Positions 8,878 through 17,243 of a DNA stretch of 64,000 nucleotides are shown here, piece after piece. Position numbers and translations under genes: made by a program. The number at the start of each line of letters is the position of its first letter. Positions within the stretch are counted from its first letter, which is position 1. The notes beneath the pieces are model-generated. The model was not told the DNA's origin. It worked only from the letters and a program-made list of their open reading frames with translations, and did no database searches. Source of the stretch: Thermovirga lienii DSM 17291 (GTDB lineage Bacteria; Synergistota; Synergistia; Synergistales; Thermovirgaceae); the NCBI GenBank assembly GCA_000233775.1, contig CP003096.1, positions 310,001-374,000 of the forward strand. The letters run 5' to 3'.

Positions 8878-8976
8878 ATGGCGAGAGCTCAAAAGCTACA
8901 AAGAACAATATATGTAGACGGCTTCTATTTTTATTACTTTACCGGCGTGGGACCCCCTCAGCGGTTCGACGCTTAG
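8878..8976 (+). CDS. Phe/Tyr-rich leader peptide of the paaK attenuator
   Basis: A 32-codon ORF starting about 32 bases after the predicted transcription start, with AGAAGGTG as ribosome site 8 bases before ATG 8878. The peptide contains six aromatic codons in a row, TTC TAT TTT TAT TAC TTT (8923-8940, FYFYYF), plus another Tyr at 8911 and a Phe at 8965, and stops at TAG 8974. It is followed by mutually exclusive hairpins and an intrinsic terminator. This is the layout of ribosome-mediated attenuators such as pheL; the peptide itself probably has no other function. An in-frame ATG at 8854 has no ribosome site. Confidence 0.75.
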   Translation: MARAQKLQRTIYVDGFYFYYFTGVGPPQRFDA

Positions 8977-9035
8977 GCGTCTTTGACCACTAGAGGCCGG
9001 GGTCCCCTTAACTAGATGGGGACCCCGGCCTTTTT
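8949..9035 (+). promoter_or_regulatory. transcription attenuator before paaK
   Basis: The terminator is a perfect 14-bp stem, AGGCCGGGGTCCCC (8994-9007) with GGGGACCCCGGCCT (9018-9031), then T to 9035. Its left arm can instead pair with GGGACCCC at 8949-8956, which lies inside the leader ORF 9 bases after the aromatic codons; that pairing is the antiterminator. A further hairpin (8956-8963 with 8971-8978) covers the leader stop codon. A ribosome stalled on the Phe/Tyr codons should leave 8949-8956 free to pair; one that reaches the stop should block it. The fold is read from the bases; the regulation is inferred. Confidence 0.72.
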
Positions 9036-9077
9036 ATTATGCCTTTATAGAAAAAATGTGAGAGGAGAGGAATGAAG

Positions 9078-10328
9078 ATGAGCGCAAGAAAGTCTAATTC
9101 ACGACTTGAGGACCTGCAAAGAACTGTCAAAAGAGTATGGGAGAACGTTCCTTTCTACCGGGCAAGGATGGAAGACTGGAACGTTACTCCTGATGATATA
9201 AAAAGCCTTGATGACCTTAAGAAACTTCCTTTCATGACCAAATCGGATCTGCGGGACAACTACCCGATGGGCCTTTTGGCGTGTCCGAAGGACGAGGTTG
9301 TAAGGGTGCATGCCTCTTCAGGGACAACCGGGAAACCTACAGTAGTGGCGTACACGGCAGGCGACATTGATTCCTGGACAGAATGTATGGCCAACTGTCT
9401 TAAAACGGCGGGAGTGAACGAGAAAGACGTCTTCCAGGTGATACTGGGATACGGACTTTTCACTGGCGCTTTGGGATTCCACTACGGGGCTGAAAGGTTG
9501 GGCGCCATGGTAATCCCCACGGGCGGAGGGTTCACGGGAAGGCAGTTGATGCTCATGGAGGACCTTGGTACCACGGTCTTCACCAGCACGCCTTCGTATG
9601 CATTGTACCTGGCAGAGGAGATCAGAAAACGGAATATAAGACACAAATTAAAGCTGCGCCTCGCCATATTAGGTGGAGAAGCATGGACCGAGGAGATGAG
9701 AAAAGAAATAGAGGAGGCCCTGGATGTTGTCGCTGTCGACTCCTACGGCCTTTCGGAAGTCGTAGGTCCTGGAGTGGCCATGGAGTGCCCCCAAAGAAAG
9801 GGACTTCACGGAAACTGGGATCATTTCATCTTCGAAGTGGTGGATCCAGCAACGGGACTTCCAGTTCCGGAGGGACAAGAAGGGGAGCTGGTAATAACCT
9901 CATTGAAGAAGGAGGCTATGCCAGTTATAAGGTACAGAACCAGGGATCTCACAAGGTTGATAAGAGGAACCTGTTCCTGTGGAAGGCAGGATGTAAGGAT
10001 AGACAGAGTAAAAGGTCGCTGCGACGACATGCTCATAATAAGAGGCGTGAACGTATTCCCGTCACAAGTCGAGGCAGCCCTTGCCCAGGTTCCGGAGCTT
10101 TCCCTTCATTATTTCTTGGAGGTCACCGAACGAAAGGGCCTCAAGGAGCTGTGCGTTGTGTGCGAGCTGAAAGACAGCCTTTCAGGAAAGGAATTGGAGG
10201 CCGTAGAGGGAAAAACATCCCGAGTGCTTCATGAAGTCTTGGGTATAAGGGTGGGGCTTAGGCTTGTGCAGCCAGGGACAGTGGAGCGCTCATCAGGCAA
10301 GGCGGCGAGGATAGTTAGGGTTAATTGA
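9078..10328 (+). CDS. paaK: phenylacetate-CoA ligase family (arylacetate-CoA ligase)
   Basis: An adenylate-forming enzyme that activates an aryl acetate (phenylacetate, hydroxyphenylacetate or indoleacetate) to its CoA ester with ATP. About 416 aa, normal for PaaK. Motifs: SSGTTGKPTVVAYT (ATP phosphate loop), GEAWTEEMR, DSYGLSEVVGPG, RYRTRDLTRLI, then the C-terminal domain with GRCDDMLIIRGVNVFPSQVE. ATG 9078 is 7 bases from GGAGAGG; ATG 9072 is too close. Known PaaK proteins are either catabolic or, in anaerobes with 2-oxoacid:ferredoxin oxidoreductases, allow reductive carboxylation of arylacetates to aromatic amino acids. The Phe/Tyr attenuator upstream favours the second role here. Confidence 0.88.
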   Translation: MSARKSNSRLEDLQRTVKRVWENVPFYRARMEDWNVTPDDIKSLDDLKKLPFMTKSDLRDNYPMGLLACPKDEVVRVHASSGTTGKPTVVAYTAGDIDSWTECMANCLKTAGVNEKDVFQVILGYGLFTGALGFHYGAERLGAMVIPTGGGFTGRQLMLMEDLGTTVFTSTPSYALYLAEEIRKRNIRHKLKLRLAILGGEAWTEEMRKEIEEALDVVAVDSYGLSEVVGPGVAMECPQRKGLHGNWDHFIFEVVDPATGLPVPEGQEGELVITSLKKEAMPVIRYRTRDLTRLIRGTCSCGRQDVRIDRVKGRCDDMLIIRGVNVFPSQVEAALAQVPELSLHYFLEVTERKGLKELCVVCELKDSLSGKELEAVEGKTSRVLHEVLGIRVGLRLVQPGTVERSSGKAARIVRVN

Positions 10329-10376
10329 GAAGTTTATGAACATTAGATTTGAAACCAGAGGAGGAGGTAAGGTATC

Positions 10377-10511
10377 ATGTTGGAGAGAAGAGACGAAAGG
10401 ATGGAACAAGAGGACTTGCTGAGAGAGGAAGCGCTGAACATTGAGTACGATTTCGAAGGTCTGCCATTGGCCTACAACGAGGTAAATGGCGCGGAGCAGA
10501 GGAAAAGATGA
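10377..10511 (+). CDS. small charged protein, unknown
   Basis: A 44-aa ORF behind a very strong ribosome site (GAGGAGGAGG at 10359-10368, about 8 bases before ATG 10377). The peptide is rich in Glu and Arg at its N-terminus (LERRDERMEQEDLLREE) and ends AEQRKR. It lies between paaK and the YbaK gene on the same strand with no terminator, so it is probably in the same operon. I do not recognise the family. The strong ribosome site is the main reason to believe it is translated. Confidence 0.5.
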   Translation: MLERRDERMEQEDLLREEALNIEYDFEGLPLAYNEVNGAEQRKR

Positions 10512-10538
10512 GCTTCTGACGGGAGGGTCTTGCTTTAA

Positions 10539-11012
10539 GTGAAAAAGACTAACGCTGCTAGGATTCTGGAACGACTGGGAATCCCCTTCGAGTTGTGGTC
10601 CTATGAGGTGGATCCTGACAACGTTGGCGCGGAGGCCGTGGCCGAGAAAGTGGGATTACCTCCTGAACGGGTGTTCAAGACCCTTGTGGCCAGGGGAGAC
10701 AAGACAGGAGTAGTGATGGCGTGCATACCAGGCAATGCGGAGCTGGATCTCAAAGCGTTAGCTGCAGCAAGCGGCAACAAAAAGGTTGAAATGGTGCACG
10801 TAAAGGAAATTCAGGCCCTTACGGGCTACATCAGAGGCGGCGTTTCCCCTCTGGGAACAAAGAAAAAATATCCTTTGTATATAGACGAGAAGGCTCTCCA
10901 GCACGAGGCCATATGCGTGAGCGCTGGAGAGAGGGGGCTTCAGCTTTACCTGTCGCCGAAAGACCTAGCGGAGGCAGCAGGTGCCAAGTTCGCCTCCATA
11001 TCAAGAGGTTAA
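10539..11012 (+). CDS. ybaK: YbaK/EbsC-type aminoacyl-tRNA deacylase
   Basis: A 157-aa trans-editing deacylase of the YbaK family, which hydrolyses Cys-tRNA(Pro) formed by prolyl-tRNA synthetase. Blocks seen are [11 protein letters not shown] (with the conserved Lys), [33 protein letters not shown] and [14 protein letters not shown]. The start is GTG 10539, with GGGAGGG about 11 bases upstream. It is last in a probable paaK operon and is convergent with the fmdE-like gene; the two overlap by 4 bases at their ends. Confidence 0.9.
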   Translation: MKKTNAARILERLGIPFELWSYEVDPDNVGAEAVAEKVGLPPERVFKTLVARGDKTGVVMACIPGNAELDLKALAAASGNKKVEMVHVKEIQALTGYIRGGVSPLGTKKKYPLYIDEKALQHEAICVSAGERGLQLYLSPKDLAEAAGAKFASISRG

Positions 11013-11629
11013 GATGTAGCTTCTTTAACTATTTTTTCGAAGCAGGGGATACACAGGGGCTTGCCCCTTAAAAGCTTTGCCATGGTCTCCATGGTGCTTT
11101 CGCCGCATTGGGTGCAGGTTACGCTGTCGGTCATTAGGGCCCGAGGGAAAGTCTCATAAGGTATTTCTTGGATTTTTACGAGCTCTGCTAAATCTGCTTT
11201 CAAAATCTGGTTGCTTTTTTCTTTTCGTAGTGAGGCGTAAAGGGCCATTTCCTCATCGGAAAGGGTGCCCGATACGTATTTATTCCGGAGCTCTCTTTCC
11301 TTCGGATCCTCTACACGTGCAGGCTTGTTGAGTCTGGATATCCTCACGGCCTTGTGGTCTGATCTTCTATAAAATCTAAAGGCTGTTTTCCCTATGTTTT
11401 CTATCTTGAGATTTCCCTTACCTAGGGTGCATCCTGTAAGAAATTGAACGGCATCGACGGAGCAGTTGTCGCATTCGGATATGCACAGTATTTCCTCGTC
11501 TTTGTTATGTCCTACTGCCTCAAGAGCAGCTTCAGCTATCCTTATGCCTATTGCAAGTCCGGGACACCAGTGCCCGTGAAAGGCCTTGGTTTGCTCTATT
11601 TGCTCCTTTGGTAATTTGCAGCTTCTCAT
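11009..11629 (-). CDS. FmdE-family protein with C-terminal zinc ribbon
   Basis: About 206 aa. The N-terminus has the FmdE/FwdE domain signature [20 protein letters not shown] and [22 protein letters not shown]; the C-terminus has a CTQCG...CIPC zinc ribbon. FmdE was named from archaeal formylmethanofuran dehydrogenase clusters, but bacterial members are often found with molybdenum or corrinoid/FeS enzymes and their role is unclear. ATG 11629 is 7 bases after AAAGGAGA; ATG 11635 overlaps the stop of the upstream gene as ATGA. The two genes are therefore translationally coupled and probably act together. Confidence 0.8.
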   Translation of the reverse strand: MRSCKLPKEQIEQTKAFHGHWCPGLAIGIRIAEAALEAVGHNKDEEILCISECDNCSVDAVQFLTGCTLGKGNLKIENIGKTAFRFYRRSDHKAVRISRLNKPARVEDPKERELRNKYVSGTLSDEEMALYASLRKEKSNQILKADLAELVKIQEIPYETFPRALMTDSVTCTQCGESTMETMAKLLRGKPLCIPCFEKIVKEATS

Positions 11630-11631
11630 TT

Positions 11632-12699
11632 TCATTCTCCTTTCAGCCATTCTGGAGGGATTGGGTTGAAGGGGCGCTTTTGGCATAGCGCAGTCACATC
11701 CTGGGCATACTTCTCAGTAGGTTCGGCTTCTACTAGCTTTTTCCAATCTACAGCGCCTTGGGTAAAGGGACAAGAGCTTATGCATACTCCGCAGTCAGTT
11801 CCGACGTTTCTCCACACCCTGTAGCATTTTTCAGGTGAGAATGACCAGTGGTCTTTCATTTTGTTCATTGGCCCACTGGGGATGGCTTTGCCAGGGCACA
11901 TGGTGCTGCATAGGTTGCAACCATTGCAAAACCCAGGGACTTTCTCGAAGATTGGATCTTTCGGGGTTTCCAAAAGGGGCATATCTGTGGTTACAGCGCT
12001 TATCCTAACACAGGGCCCGAATTCTTTTGTTATAAGAAGGCCATTTCTGCCCAAGGCTCCCAAGCCGGCATCCACCGCTGCTGGTACTAACGGAAGAAGG
12101 TAATTGCCGTCCATGTGAACCCTTGCTTTATAGCCGGCCTGCCTTATGGAGGATGCCAGGGCTAAAGCTGTGACTGCAACATTGAGGTATCCCCTGACGG
12201 TTTCCACGGTTTGGGGAGCCAAAGGGCCACGGTGAATCATTTCGGGGTCCATGGCTCTTGCGATCACCACACCCCAAGGGAGCATATCCACTATTGGCTC
12301 TCCGTAGACCTCCTCTTTCCGTCCTCTGTGGGAGTAGTAATGACGGGGCTCCATTTTAACGATACCCACCAGATCAGCGCCAAAGTGGAGGCAGAGTCCT
12401 TTAACCCATTTTGTCCAGGTTTCTGGTGAATTTTGGATCTTTTCAGGGGCAGGTTCTCCGTCCACCAGGGGATGCCAGTTGGCTAGAAGCCCAAAAACTC
12501 CGTCGATGATGGGCGCAGCAAGAGGGTTCCACGAGGGAGTGCGGGGACTTCCCAGATCTGGCAATAACCGGAGTTCTTCATCGATCTCTTTCTTTTCGGG
12601 GTTTCGCTGGTAATAGTCCTGGTACGCCTTACCTCCCTTTCTCCAAGCCATCCTGGCGAACATGGTGTCTCTTTCGTCAAGTCGCTCTTGTTTTTTCAT
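11632..12699 (-). CDS. reductive-dehalogenase-like 4Fe-4S protein, cytoplasmic
   Basis: A 355-aa protein with the C-terminal iron-sulfur layout of reductive dehalogenases and QueG: CNGCNLCSTMCPGKAIP, then a Cys 11 residues before CGVCISSCP. The middle part (VDAGLGALGRNGLLITKEFGPCVRIS; only the first 20 residues or so are diagnostic) resembles the B12-binding nitroreductase-like core of that superfamily. There is no Tat signal or membrane segment, so it is cytosolic, unlike respiratory RdhA. Its natural substrate is unknown; ether, aryl or halide reduction are all possible. It is coupled to the FmdE-like gene downstream. Confidence 0.75.
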   Translation of the reverse strand: MKKQERLDERDTMFARMAWRKGGKAYQDYYQRNPEKKEIDEELRLLPDLGSPRTPSWNPLAAPIIDGVFGLLANWHPLVDGEPAPEKIQNSPETWTKWVKGLCLHFGADLVGIVKMEPRHYYSHRGRKEEVYGEPIVDMLPWGVVIARAMDPEMIHRGPLAPQTVETVRGYLNVAVTALALASSIRQAGYKARVHMDGNYLLPLVPAAVDAGLGALGRNGLLITKEFGPCVRISAVTTDMPLLETPKDPIFEKVPGFCNGCNLCSTMCPGKAIPSGPMNKMKDHWSFSPEKCYRVWRNVGTDCGVCISSCPFTQGAVDWKKLVEAEPTEKYAQDVTALCQKRPFNPIPPEWLKGE

Positions 12700-12811
12700 G
12701 AGACGGCCCCCACTTGGTAAAAGTTGATCCTACAACACAATGATAATACATGTATTGTTAGAATAACACATTAGCACTCATTACGTGGCTTCAAAACATA
12801 ACCGCTCTAAG

Positions 12812-13462
12812 TGTCAACGGACAGTAAAAATGTCACCTTTTAGATATAGTTTAAGTTTATAGATATTAGCCCTGCCCGATGTGCATTTTTGAAGTTTTTT
12901 GAAGCTTTTCTATAGCTCTTTACACATATGATTTTATGCAAAGAGTCTACTCCAGGACTCGCTCTGGACGCCTGCTCTTTATCTTCCGCCTTTACAGCGA
13001 AACGACTGTTAAACCTCCTTGAAGCCTTATGAGTGTGCTTGTTGGGTATTGAGGCCTCCTTGAGAATGCGACCTACTGTCTTGGCCGATACAAATATCCC
13101 ATCATGCTCCTTCATTAGCTCTGACATGTGCTGATAACTGGCTCCAGAGTATTTACCCACCGCAAAACCAACTATGGCCTCCTTTACCTCCTTCGGCGTA
13201 GCGTGTTTAGGCTTCCTACCCCTGTTACCATGCGCCAATGCCGCTATACCTCTTTCCTTCACACCTGCCTTCAGCCTCTTTATTTGGCGCTCACTCAACC
13301 CTAATACACACGACGCATCCTTCACCGTCACTACGCCCTCCAACAACCGCTCCATAACATATACACGCCTGGATTCCTTCTCGCTCAAATATACGTCACC
13401 CCTACTCATGGTGACATTTTCTCTGTCCACTTACAGGGTGACAATATCACTGTCCGGCGACA
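12812..13462 (-). mobile_element. internally deleted copy of the ISNCY-like element
   Basis: A 651-bp short form of the element at 17457-19000. Both ends are kept: left TGTCAACGGACAGT, right (read inward) TGTCGCCGGACAGT, about 26-bp imperfect inverted repeats ending in TGTCACC. Compared with the long copy it lacks one block near the left end and a second block that joins the N-terminal part of the transposase to a short C-terminal part. It keeps ends that a transposase could act on, so it may be a non-autonomous derivative. No target duplication is evident. Confidence 0.8.
12840..13430 (-). pseudogene. deleted transposase remnant
   Basis: A 196-codon open frame made of the first about 134 residues of the ISNCY-type transposase (helix-turn-helix with VLGLSERQIKRLKAG, then VGRILKEASIPNKHTHK) joined to a short C-terminal piece (FNSRFAVKAEDKEQ...). 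The whole catalytic core with the DDE residues is missing. It cannot be an active transposase, though it still has the DNA-binding part. Confidence 0.8.
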
Positions 13463-14620
13463 CGACATTTTGTAAGGGGCCACAAATTGCTTCCGTTTAA
13501 TTAGTTGAAGGAGATGGTGGGAGTCCCAGGAGATGTTTTGAGCTCCCACCATTTTTAGTATAAAGGTGTTTACTTTGTCCAAGAGTATAGGGGGTATGGA
13601 AGTAGCGGCTTTAGAACTGACTAGTGAGAGTTCAAATATTTTTTCCTTTGGAGTTTTCCCGTTCATATCTCTGCCTCCATGAGATCGTTTTTGATTGTAA
13701 TATTTTACCCAGCTTGCGGCAGAAGTCATAAAGACCTTTCGGGATGTTATGTGAGGTAGTGCAGGTATGTAGAATTCCTCATCATCGGTGCGATGACTTC
13801 GTTCCACAAAACCTTGGGCTTCTTTTTCTCCTTTTGGTATGGAGAGGAGAGTAACGCCTAAGGGTTCTAGGAATTTTTCCTGCAATATTTTTCTTTTTCT
13901 GCTTTCTTCAGATCCGCCGAATTCGCTCCCGTTGTCAGTTTGGAAGAACATTCTATGTCTGATGCCCAAAGCCCGCATGAGGAAGGCGATGTAAAGTATG
14001 AAGGAGAAGCCATTTGCGAAAGAGCATTCATCGGAGAAGCATAAGATTCTCATTCTTGTTTTGATATCGATAGCGGTAAATTGGTATTTGGGAAGCCTGT
14101 ATTTAAACAGGGCAGCATATGCTTTTGGTGGGAGAGTCTTTGCGTCTGCTATATGTTTTGAATCGATCTGGAAGTATTGTAGGGCTTCCCAGTGGTTTAG
14201 GTTGGCATAGTAGCGTTTATTTCCGTTTCTAGAACGTACTTTTTTAGTTTTAACGTTGTTTCTGCGTAAGATGTTTCTGATGGTGTAGGAAGATATATTC
14301 AGATTGAGGGTTCTTTTCAGCTCTCTTGCAAGTCTTCTAGGACCCATGTTGGTTTTCTGTTGAGTTTCAATAACCAAAGCTTCGATGTGAGGTTTAGTTC
14401 TTTTTGGATGAGGGGATCTGGGACCTTTTTTGTGCAATAATTCTTTGGCAGATAGGCCATCTTTTTTCCGTTTCATCAATGTTCTAACCCATCTTTCAGT
14501 AATTCCCATGATGTTAGCTATTTCTTTGGCTGTTTTACCTTTTTCTATCAAGTCGCATATAACTTCCATAGGGGCTTTGGGATTTCCTGATTCCTTTAGT
14601 CGCTGGTATAATGAGGTCAT
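13406..14620 (-). CDS. IS481-like transposase
   Basis: A 404-codon transposase with N-terminal helix-turn-helix (AKEIANIMGITERWVRTLMKR) and an rve integrase core: QIDSKHI (first Asp), FFQTDNGSEFGG (second Asp) and EKEAQGFVERSHRTDDE (Glu). The start ATG 14620 follows AAAGGAGGT. The frame has no stop inside the element: it runs past the end at 13471 into the neighbouring deleted IS and stops at 13406, so the last 20 or so residues come from flanking DNA. The core looks intact, so it may still be active. Confidence 0.85.
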   Translation of the reverse strand: MTSLYQRLKESGNPKAPMEVICDLIEKGKTAKEIANIMGITERWVRTLMKRKKDGLSAKELLHKKGPRSPHPKRTKPHIEALVIETQQKTNMGPRRLARELKRTLNLNISSYTIRNILRRNNVKTKKVRSRNGNKRYYANLNHWEALQYFQIDSKHIADAKTLPPKAYAALFKYRLPKYQFTAIDIKTRMRILCFSDECSFANGFSFILYIAFLMRALGIRHRMFFQTDNGSEFGGSEESRKRKILQEKFLEPLGVTLLSIPKGEKEAQGFVERSHRTDDEEFYIPALPHITSRKVFMTSAASWVKYYNQKRSHGGRDMNGKTPKEKIFELSLVSSKAATSIPPILLDKVNTFILKMVGAQNISWDSHHLLQLIKRKQFVAPYKMSCRRTVILSPCKWTEKMSP

Positions 14621-14750
14621 GGCGGGTTACCTCCTTTTTCCTTTGTTTTGGTTGTTGTTGCAGCACCAGTATAAAGGAGAGGTACCCGCCTTTTCCATTA
14701 TCTCTTTCACTTTACCAAAGTAGACGGAACGAAATATAGGCTCATCTACA
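13471..14750 (-). mobile_element. IS481-like insertion sequence with 15-bp target duplication
   Basis: A 1280-bp element. The ends are related inverted repeats that begin TGTA and share GCC and TTCCGT blocks (left from 13471, right inward from 14750). It is flanked by identical 15-base direct repeats GGCGACACGACATTT at 13456-13470 and 14751-14765, within the 4-15 range known for IS481. The duplication includes the last 7 bases of the neighbouring deleted IS, so it inserted at that element's end after it was already there. The exact duplication implies a fairly recent insertion. Confidence 0.85.
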
Positions 14751-14889
14751 GGCGACACGACATTTTACCTTGACAATGGTCGAGCGGCAGTTAAAATAAA
14801 GTTCAGTTTCGTGGATTGATAAGGAGTCGTCGCCGGATAAACGGAGATTGTGTAGAATAAGAAGTTAGAATTAAAAGGATAATACGAAT

Positions 14890-15471
14890 ATGACAAGGCG
14901 TAACATTTATAAGCATACAATTGACTTAAGAAAACTAAATATAAAGAATGCCGAACGAGAGGAATTTATAAAAAAATTAGAAGAAATACCATATCGAGGA
15001 TATGAGGTTGAGGATATTTCCGATGGGCGGAAAATTGTTATAGTAAAACCAGGAGGGAAGCAATCATTTGGAAGAATCCGAAAAGAAGATTTTTTTGTCT
15101 TTATTTACGATCCTAAAGAACAAACTCTATGGCAAATCACTCATAAGCAGGTATATGACGATATATTGGAAAAATCCAGAGAAAATCCAAAGGAAACAAT
15201 TAAAATTTTAGAAGCTTTTGAAAGAGTATATAATGGAGTAGACCCTGATGATATTCTTAAAGATACTTCGTTTGAAAACCCTATAGGTGAAAATCCTGAG
15301 GCTCTTTTAAAAGCTTATAAATGGATTTGGGGGCAAGAAGATGTTAATTATCCGACTGGTAAAGGTAGAGCTATGTCTTGGGAAGGCTGGGAAAAAGACG
15401 GAGATAATTGGATAAAAACTGGCACCGGACTAGAAGATTTACTTGAAAAACTAAAAAAGGATGAAAAATGA
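14890..15471 (+). CDS. unknown protein of the DpnII-type cassette
   Basis: A 193-aa soluble, charged protein that I do not recognise. It starts at ATG 14890 after AAAAGGAT and overlaps the methyltransferase gene by ATGA at its end, so the two are translated together. Like the next two genes it is AT-rich, unlike the surrounding chromosome. It may be a control or accessory protein of the restriction-modification unit, but there is no clear helix-turn-helix or catalytic motif. The preceding 14766-14889 stretch shows no other gene. Confidence 0.75.
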   Translation: MTRRNIYKHTIDLRKLNIKNAEREEFIKKLEEIPYRGYEVEDISDGRKIVIVKPGGKQSFGRIRKEDFFVFIYDPKEQTLWQITHKQVYDDILEKSRENPKETIKILEAFERVYNGVDPDDILKDTSFENPIGENPEALLKAYKWIWGQEDVNYPTGKGRAMSWEGWEKDGDNWIKTGTGLEDLLEKLKKDEK

Positions 15472-16325
15472 AAGCATATTTTAGTGATATAGGCATCAGG
15501 CTTTATCTTGGAGATGTTATAGAAGTTTTAAAAGAATTGCCAGAAGAAAGTATTGATCTGATTTTTGCTGACCCGCCATATAACTTGTCAAATGATGGAT
15601 TTACCTGTCATGCAGGAAAAAGAGTCAGTGTAAACAAGGGCGATTGGGACAAAAGTAGAGGAATAGATGAGGACTTTCAGTTTCATTATAAATGGATAGA
15701 AGCATGTAAAAGGGTTTTAAAACCAAATGGGAGCTTATGGATCTCTGGGACTTATCACTCAATATATGCTTGTGGTTTTGCTCTTCAAAAACAGGGGTGG
15801 CATTTAATCAATGACATTTGTTGGTTTAAGCCAAATGCCTCCCCCAATTTATCTTGTAGAATGTTTACAGCTAGCCATGAAACATTGCTGTGGGCGAAGA
15901 AAAATAAAAAAGCAAAACATACATTCAATTATGATTTAATGAAAAATGGCAATTGGGATGGTGATTTCATTAAAAAGCCCAACAAGCAGATGAGAAGTGT
16001 TTGGGCTATAAATACCCCTAAAAATGGCGAGAAGAAATACGGTAAACACCCAACACAAAAGCCTGAAGCCTTACTGGAAAGAATTATATTAGCATCGAGC
16101 AATGAAGGAGATATTGTTCTCGATCCTTTTTGTGGTAGTGGAACCACTGGAGTTGTGGCGATACGCCATAAAAGAAAATTTGTAGGTATAGATTCGGAGA
16201 GAAAATATTTAAATGAATTAGCAATTCCAAGATTAAAAGATGAAATAAACCAGAGAAAACAAAGTCTTTCGTTTAATGTTTCATCTATAAGAGAAAATAT
16301 TGCTGAGTACGGAATGTTACCATAA
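15468..16325 (+). CDS. DNA adenine methyltransferase, DpnA/beta class, likely GATC
   Basis: A 285-aa amino-methyltransferase. Catalytic DPPY is at residues 35-38 and the AdoMet-binding FCGSGTTG at 221-228; this order (catalytic motif first) marks the beta class. The stretch after DPPY, with [11 protein letters not shown], resembles M.DpnA, the second methylase of DpnII-type systems. Together with the DpnII-like nuclease next to it, protection of GATC is the best guess. Only one methylase is present, whereas DpnII itself has two. AT-rich composition points to transfer. Confidence 0.85.
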   Translation: MKAYFSDIGIRLYLGDVIEVLKELPEESIDLIFADPPYNLSNDGFTCHAGKRVSVNKGDWDKSRGIDEDFQFHYKWIEACKRVLKPNGSLWISGTYHSIYACGFALQKQGWHLINDICWFKPNASPNLSCRMFTASHETLLWAKKNKKAKHTFNYDLMKNGNWDGDFIKKPNKQMRSVWAINTPKNGEKKYGKHPTQKPEALLERIILASSNEGDIVLDPFCGSGTTGVVAIRHKRKFVGIDSERKYLNELAIPRLKDEINQRKQSLSFNVSSIRENIAEYGMLP

Positions 16326-16340
16326 AGAGAGGCAAAAAAC

Positions 16341-17243
16341 ATGAAAAAAATATGTGAAATTGCGGAATTGTCTGAGGATGAGTTCTTCAGCTATTTTATA
16401 AAAAATTTGAAAGTTAAAATTACCAAATGGGACTATTTTGTTAATTGGGAAAAAGTTATAAAAAATGTAAAGCCTATTGAAAGAGAATTGAATCTTTTGA
16501 ATTGTCTGATAGGAAAAGAAGATTTTATTAGAGAAGCCTCTGAACTCATTTTAGAGTATCCACAAGTAATAAAAGCAATTCCCAAACTTTTAGCAATTAG
16601 GGAAAATTCAATAGAGATTTTGGTTGACGTAACTAAATTCATATACAAAGCTTTTGATTTTACCATTAATAAACCAAACAGAGAAAAAGCTACTGACTTT
16701 GCAAGGTTCTTATTAGATTCTGGAATAGGAAAATTTTTAAAAGATCGAGAAATCAAAAATTTGGTAGATTATGTAACTGGTGTTGAGGTAGGTTTAGACA
16801 GTAATGCAAGAAAAAATCGCACAGGCAGTTTAATGGAATCAATTGTTGAGGTTTTTGTGGCCGATGCATGTGCAGTTAATAATGCAGATTATATTAGTCA
16901 AGCAACTGCATCTAAAATAAAAAACAAGTGGGGAATAAATATTCAAATAGACAAATCGTCAAGACAAATTGATTTTGCTATTAATAAAAACAACAAACTT
17001 TACTTTATTGAAACAAATTTTTATGGGGGTGGTGGCTCAAAACTAAAATCCACTGCTGGTGAATATATTACAATGAATCAGTTTTGGAATAAACAGGGGA
17101 TAGAATTTCTATGGATTACTGACGGACAAGGATGGGTAAGTACACAACTTCCTTTAAGAGAATATTTTAATCAGGCTGATTACCTGTTGAATTTGGACAT
17201 GCTACAAAAGGGATATTTAAATAAAATATTGAAAAAATTCTAA
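16341..17243 (+). CDS. DpnII/MboI-type restriction endonuclease
   Basis: A 300-aa type II endonuclease predicted to cut GATC. It shows the DpnII-family region TGVEVGLDSNARKNRTG and the nuclease core D211...E224-T-N226 in YFIETNFYGGGGSKL. It follows the methylase by 15 bases. Its TAA stop lies inside the left core of an attC site, as is typical for the last gene of an integron cassette. The gene is complete and shows no damage. Confidence 0.9.
   Translation: MKKICEIAELSEDEFFSYFIKNLKVKITKWDYFVNWEKVIKNVKPIERELNLLNCLIGKEDFIREASELILEYPQVIKAIPKLLAIRENSIEILVDVTKFIYKAFDFTINKPNREKATDFARFLLDSGIGKFLKDREIKNLVDYVTGVEVGLDSNARKNRTGSLMESIVEVFVADACAVNNADYISQATASKIKNKWGINIQIDKSSRQIDFAINKNNKLYFIETNFYGGGGSKLKSTAGEYITMNQFWNKQGIEFLWITDGQGWVSTQLPLREYFNQADYLLNLDMLQKGYLNKILKKF

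Noticed and set aside
8948-8954. TGGGACC, which fits the T-box core TGGNACC, before the paaK terminator
   Set aside because: It lies inside the leader ORF as codons for Val-Gly-Pro, the leader is too short for a T-box stem I, and the attenuator model explains the same bases better.
8961-8974. GCGGTTCGACGC, which looks like a tRNA T-arm
   Set aside because: No acceptor or anticodon stem surrounds it; it is the loop of the hairpin at the leader stop codon.
12797-14810. A possible second attC split by the small IS: ATAACCGCTC on the left flank and GAGCGGCAGTTA on the right flank
   Set aside because: The paired arms are only about 6 bases plus the core, the spacers are wrong, and no extrahelical-base pattern is seen. 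It could be chance.
14864-14870. GTTAGAA before the first RM gene as a cassette boundary
   Set aside because: It misses the last position of GTTRRRY and no attC arms lie upstream, so the left cassette edge cannot be placed.
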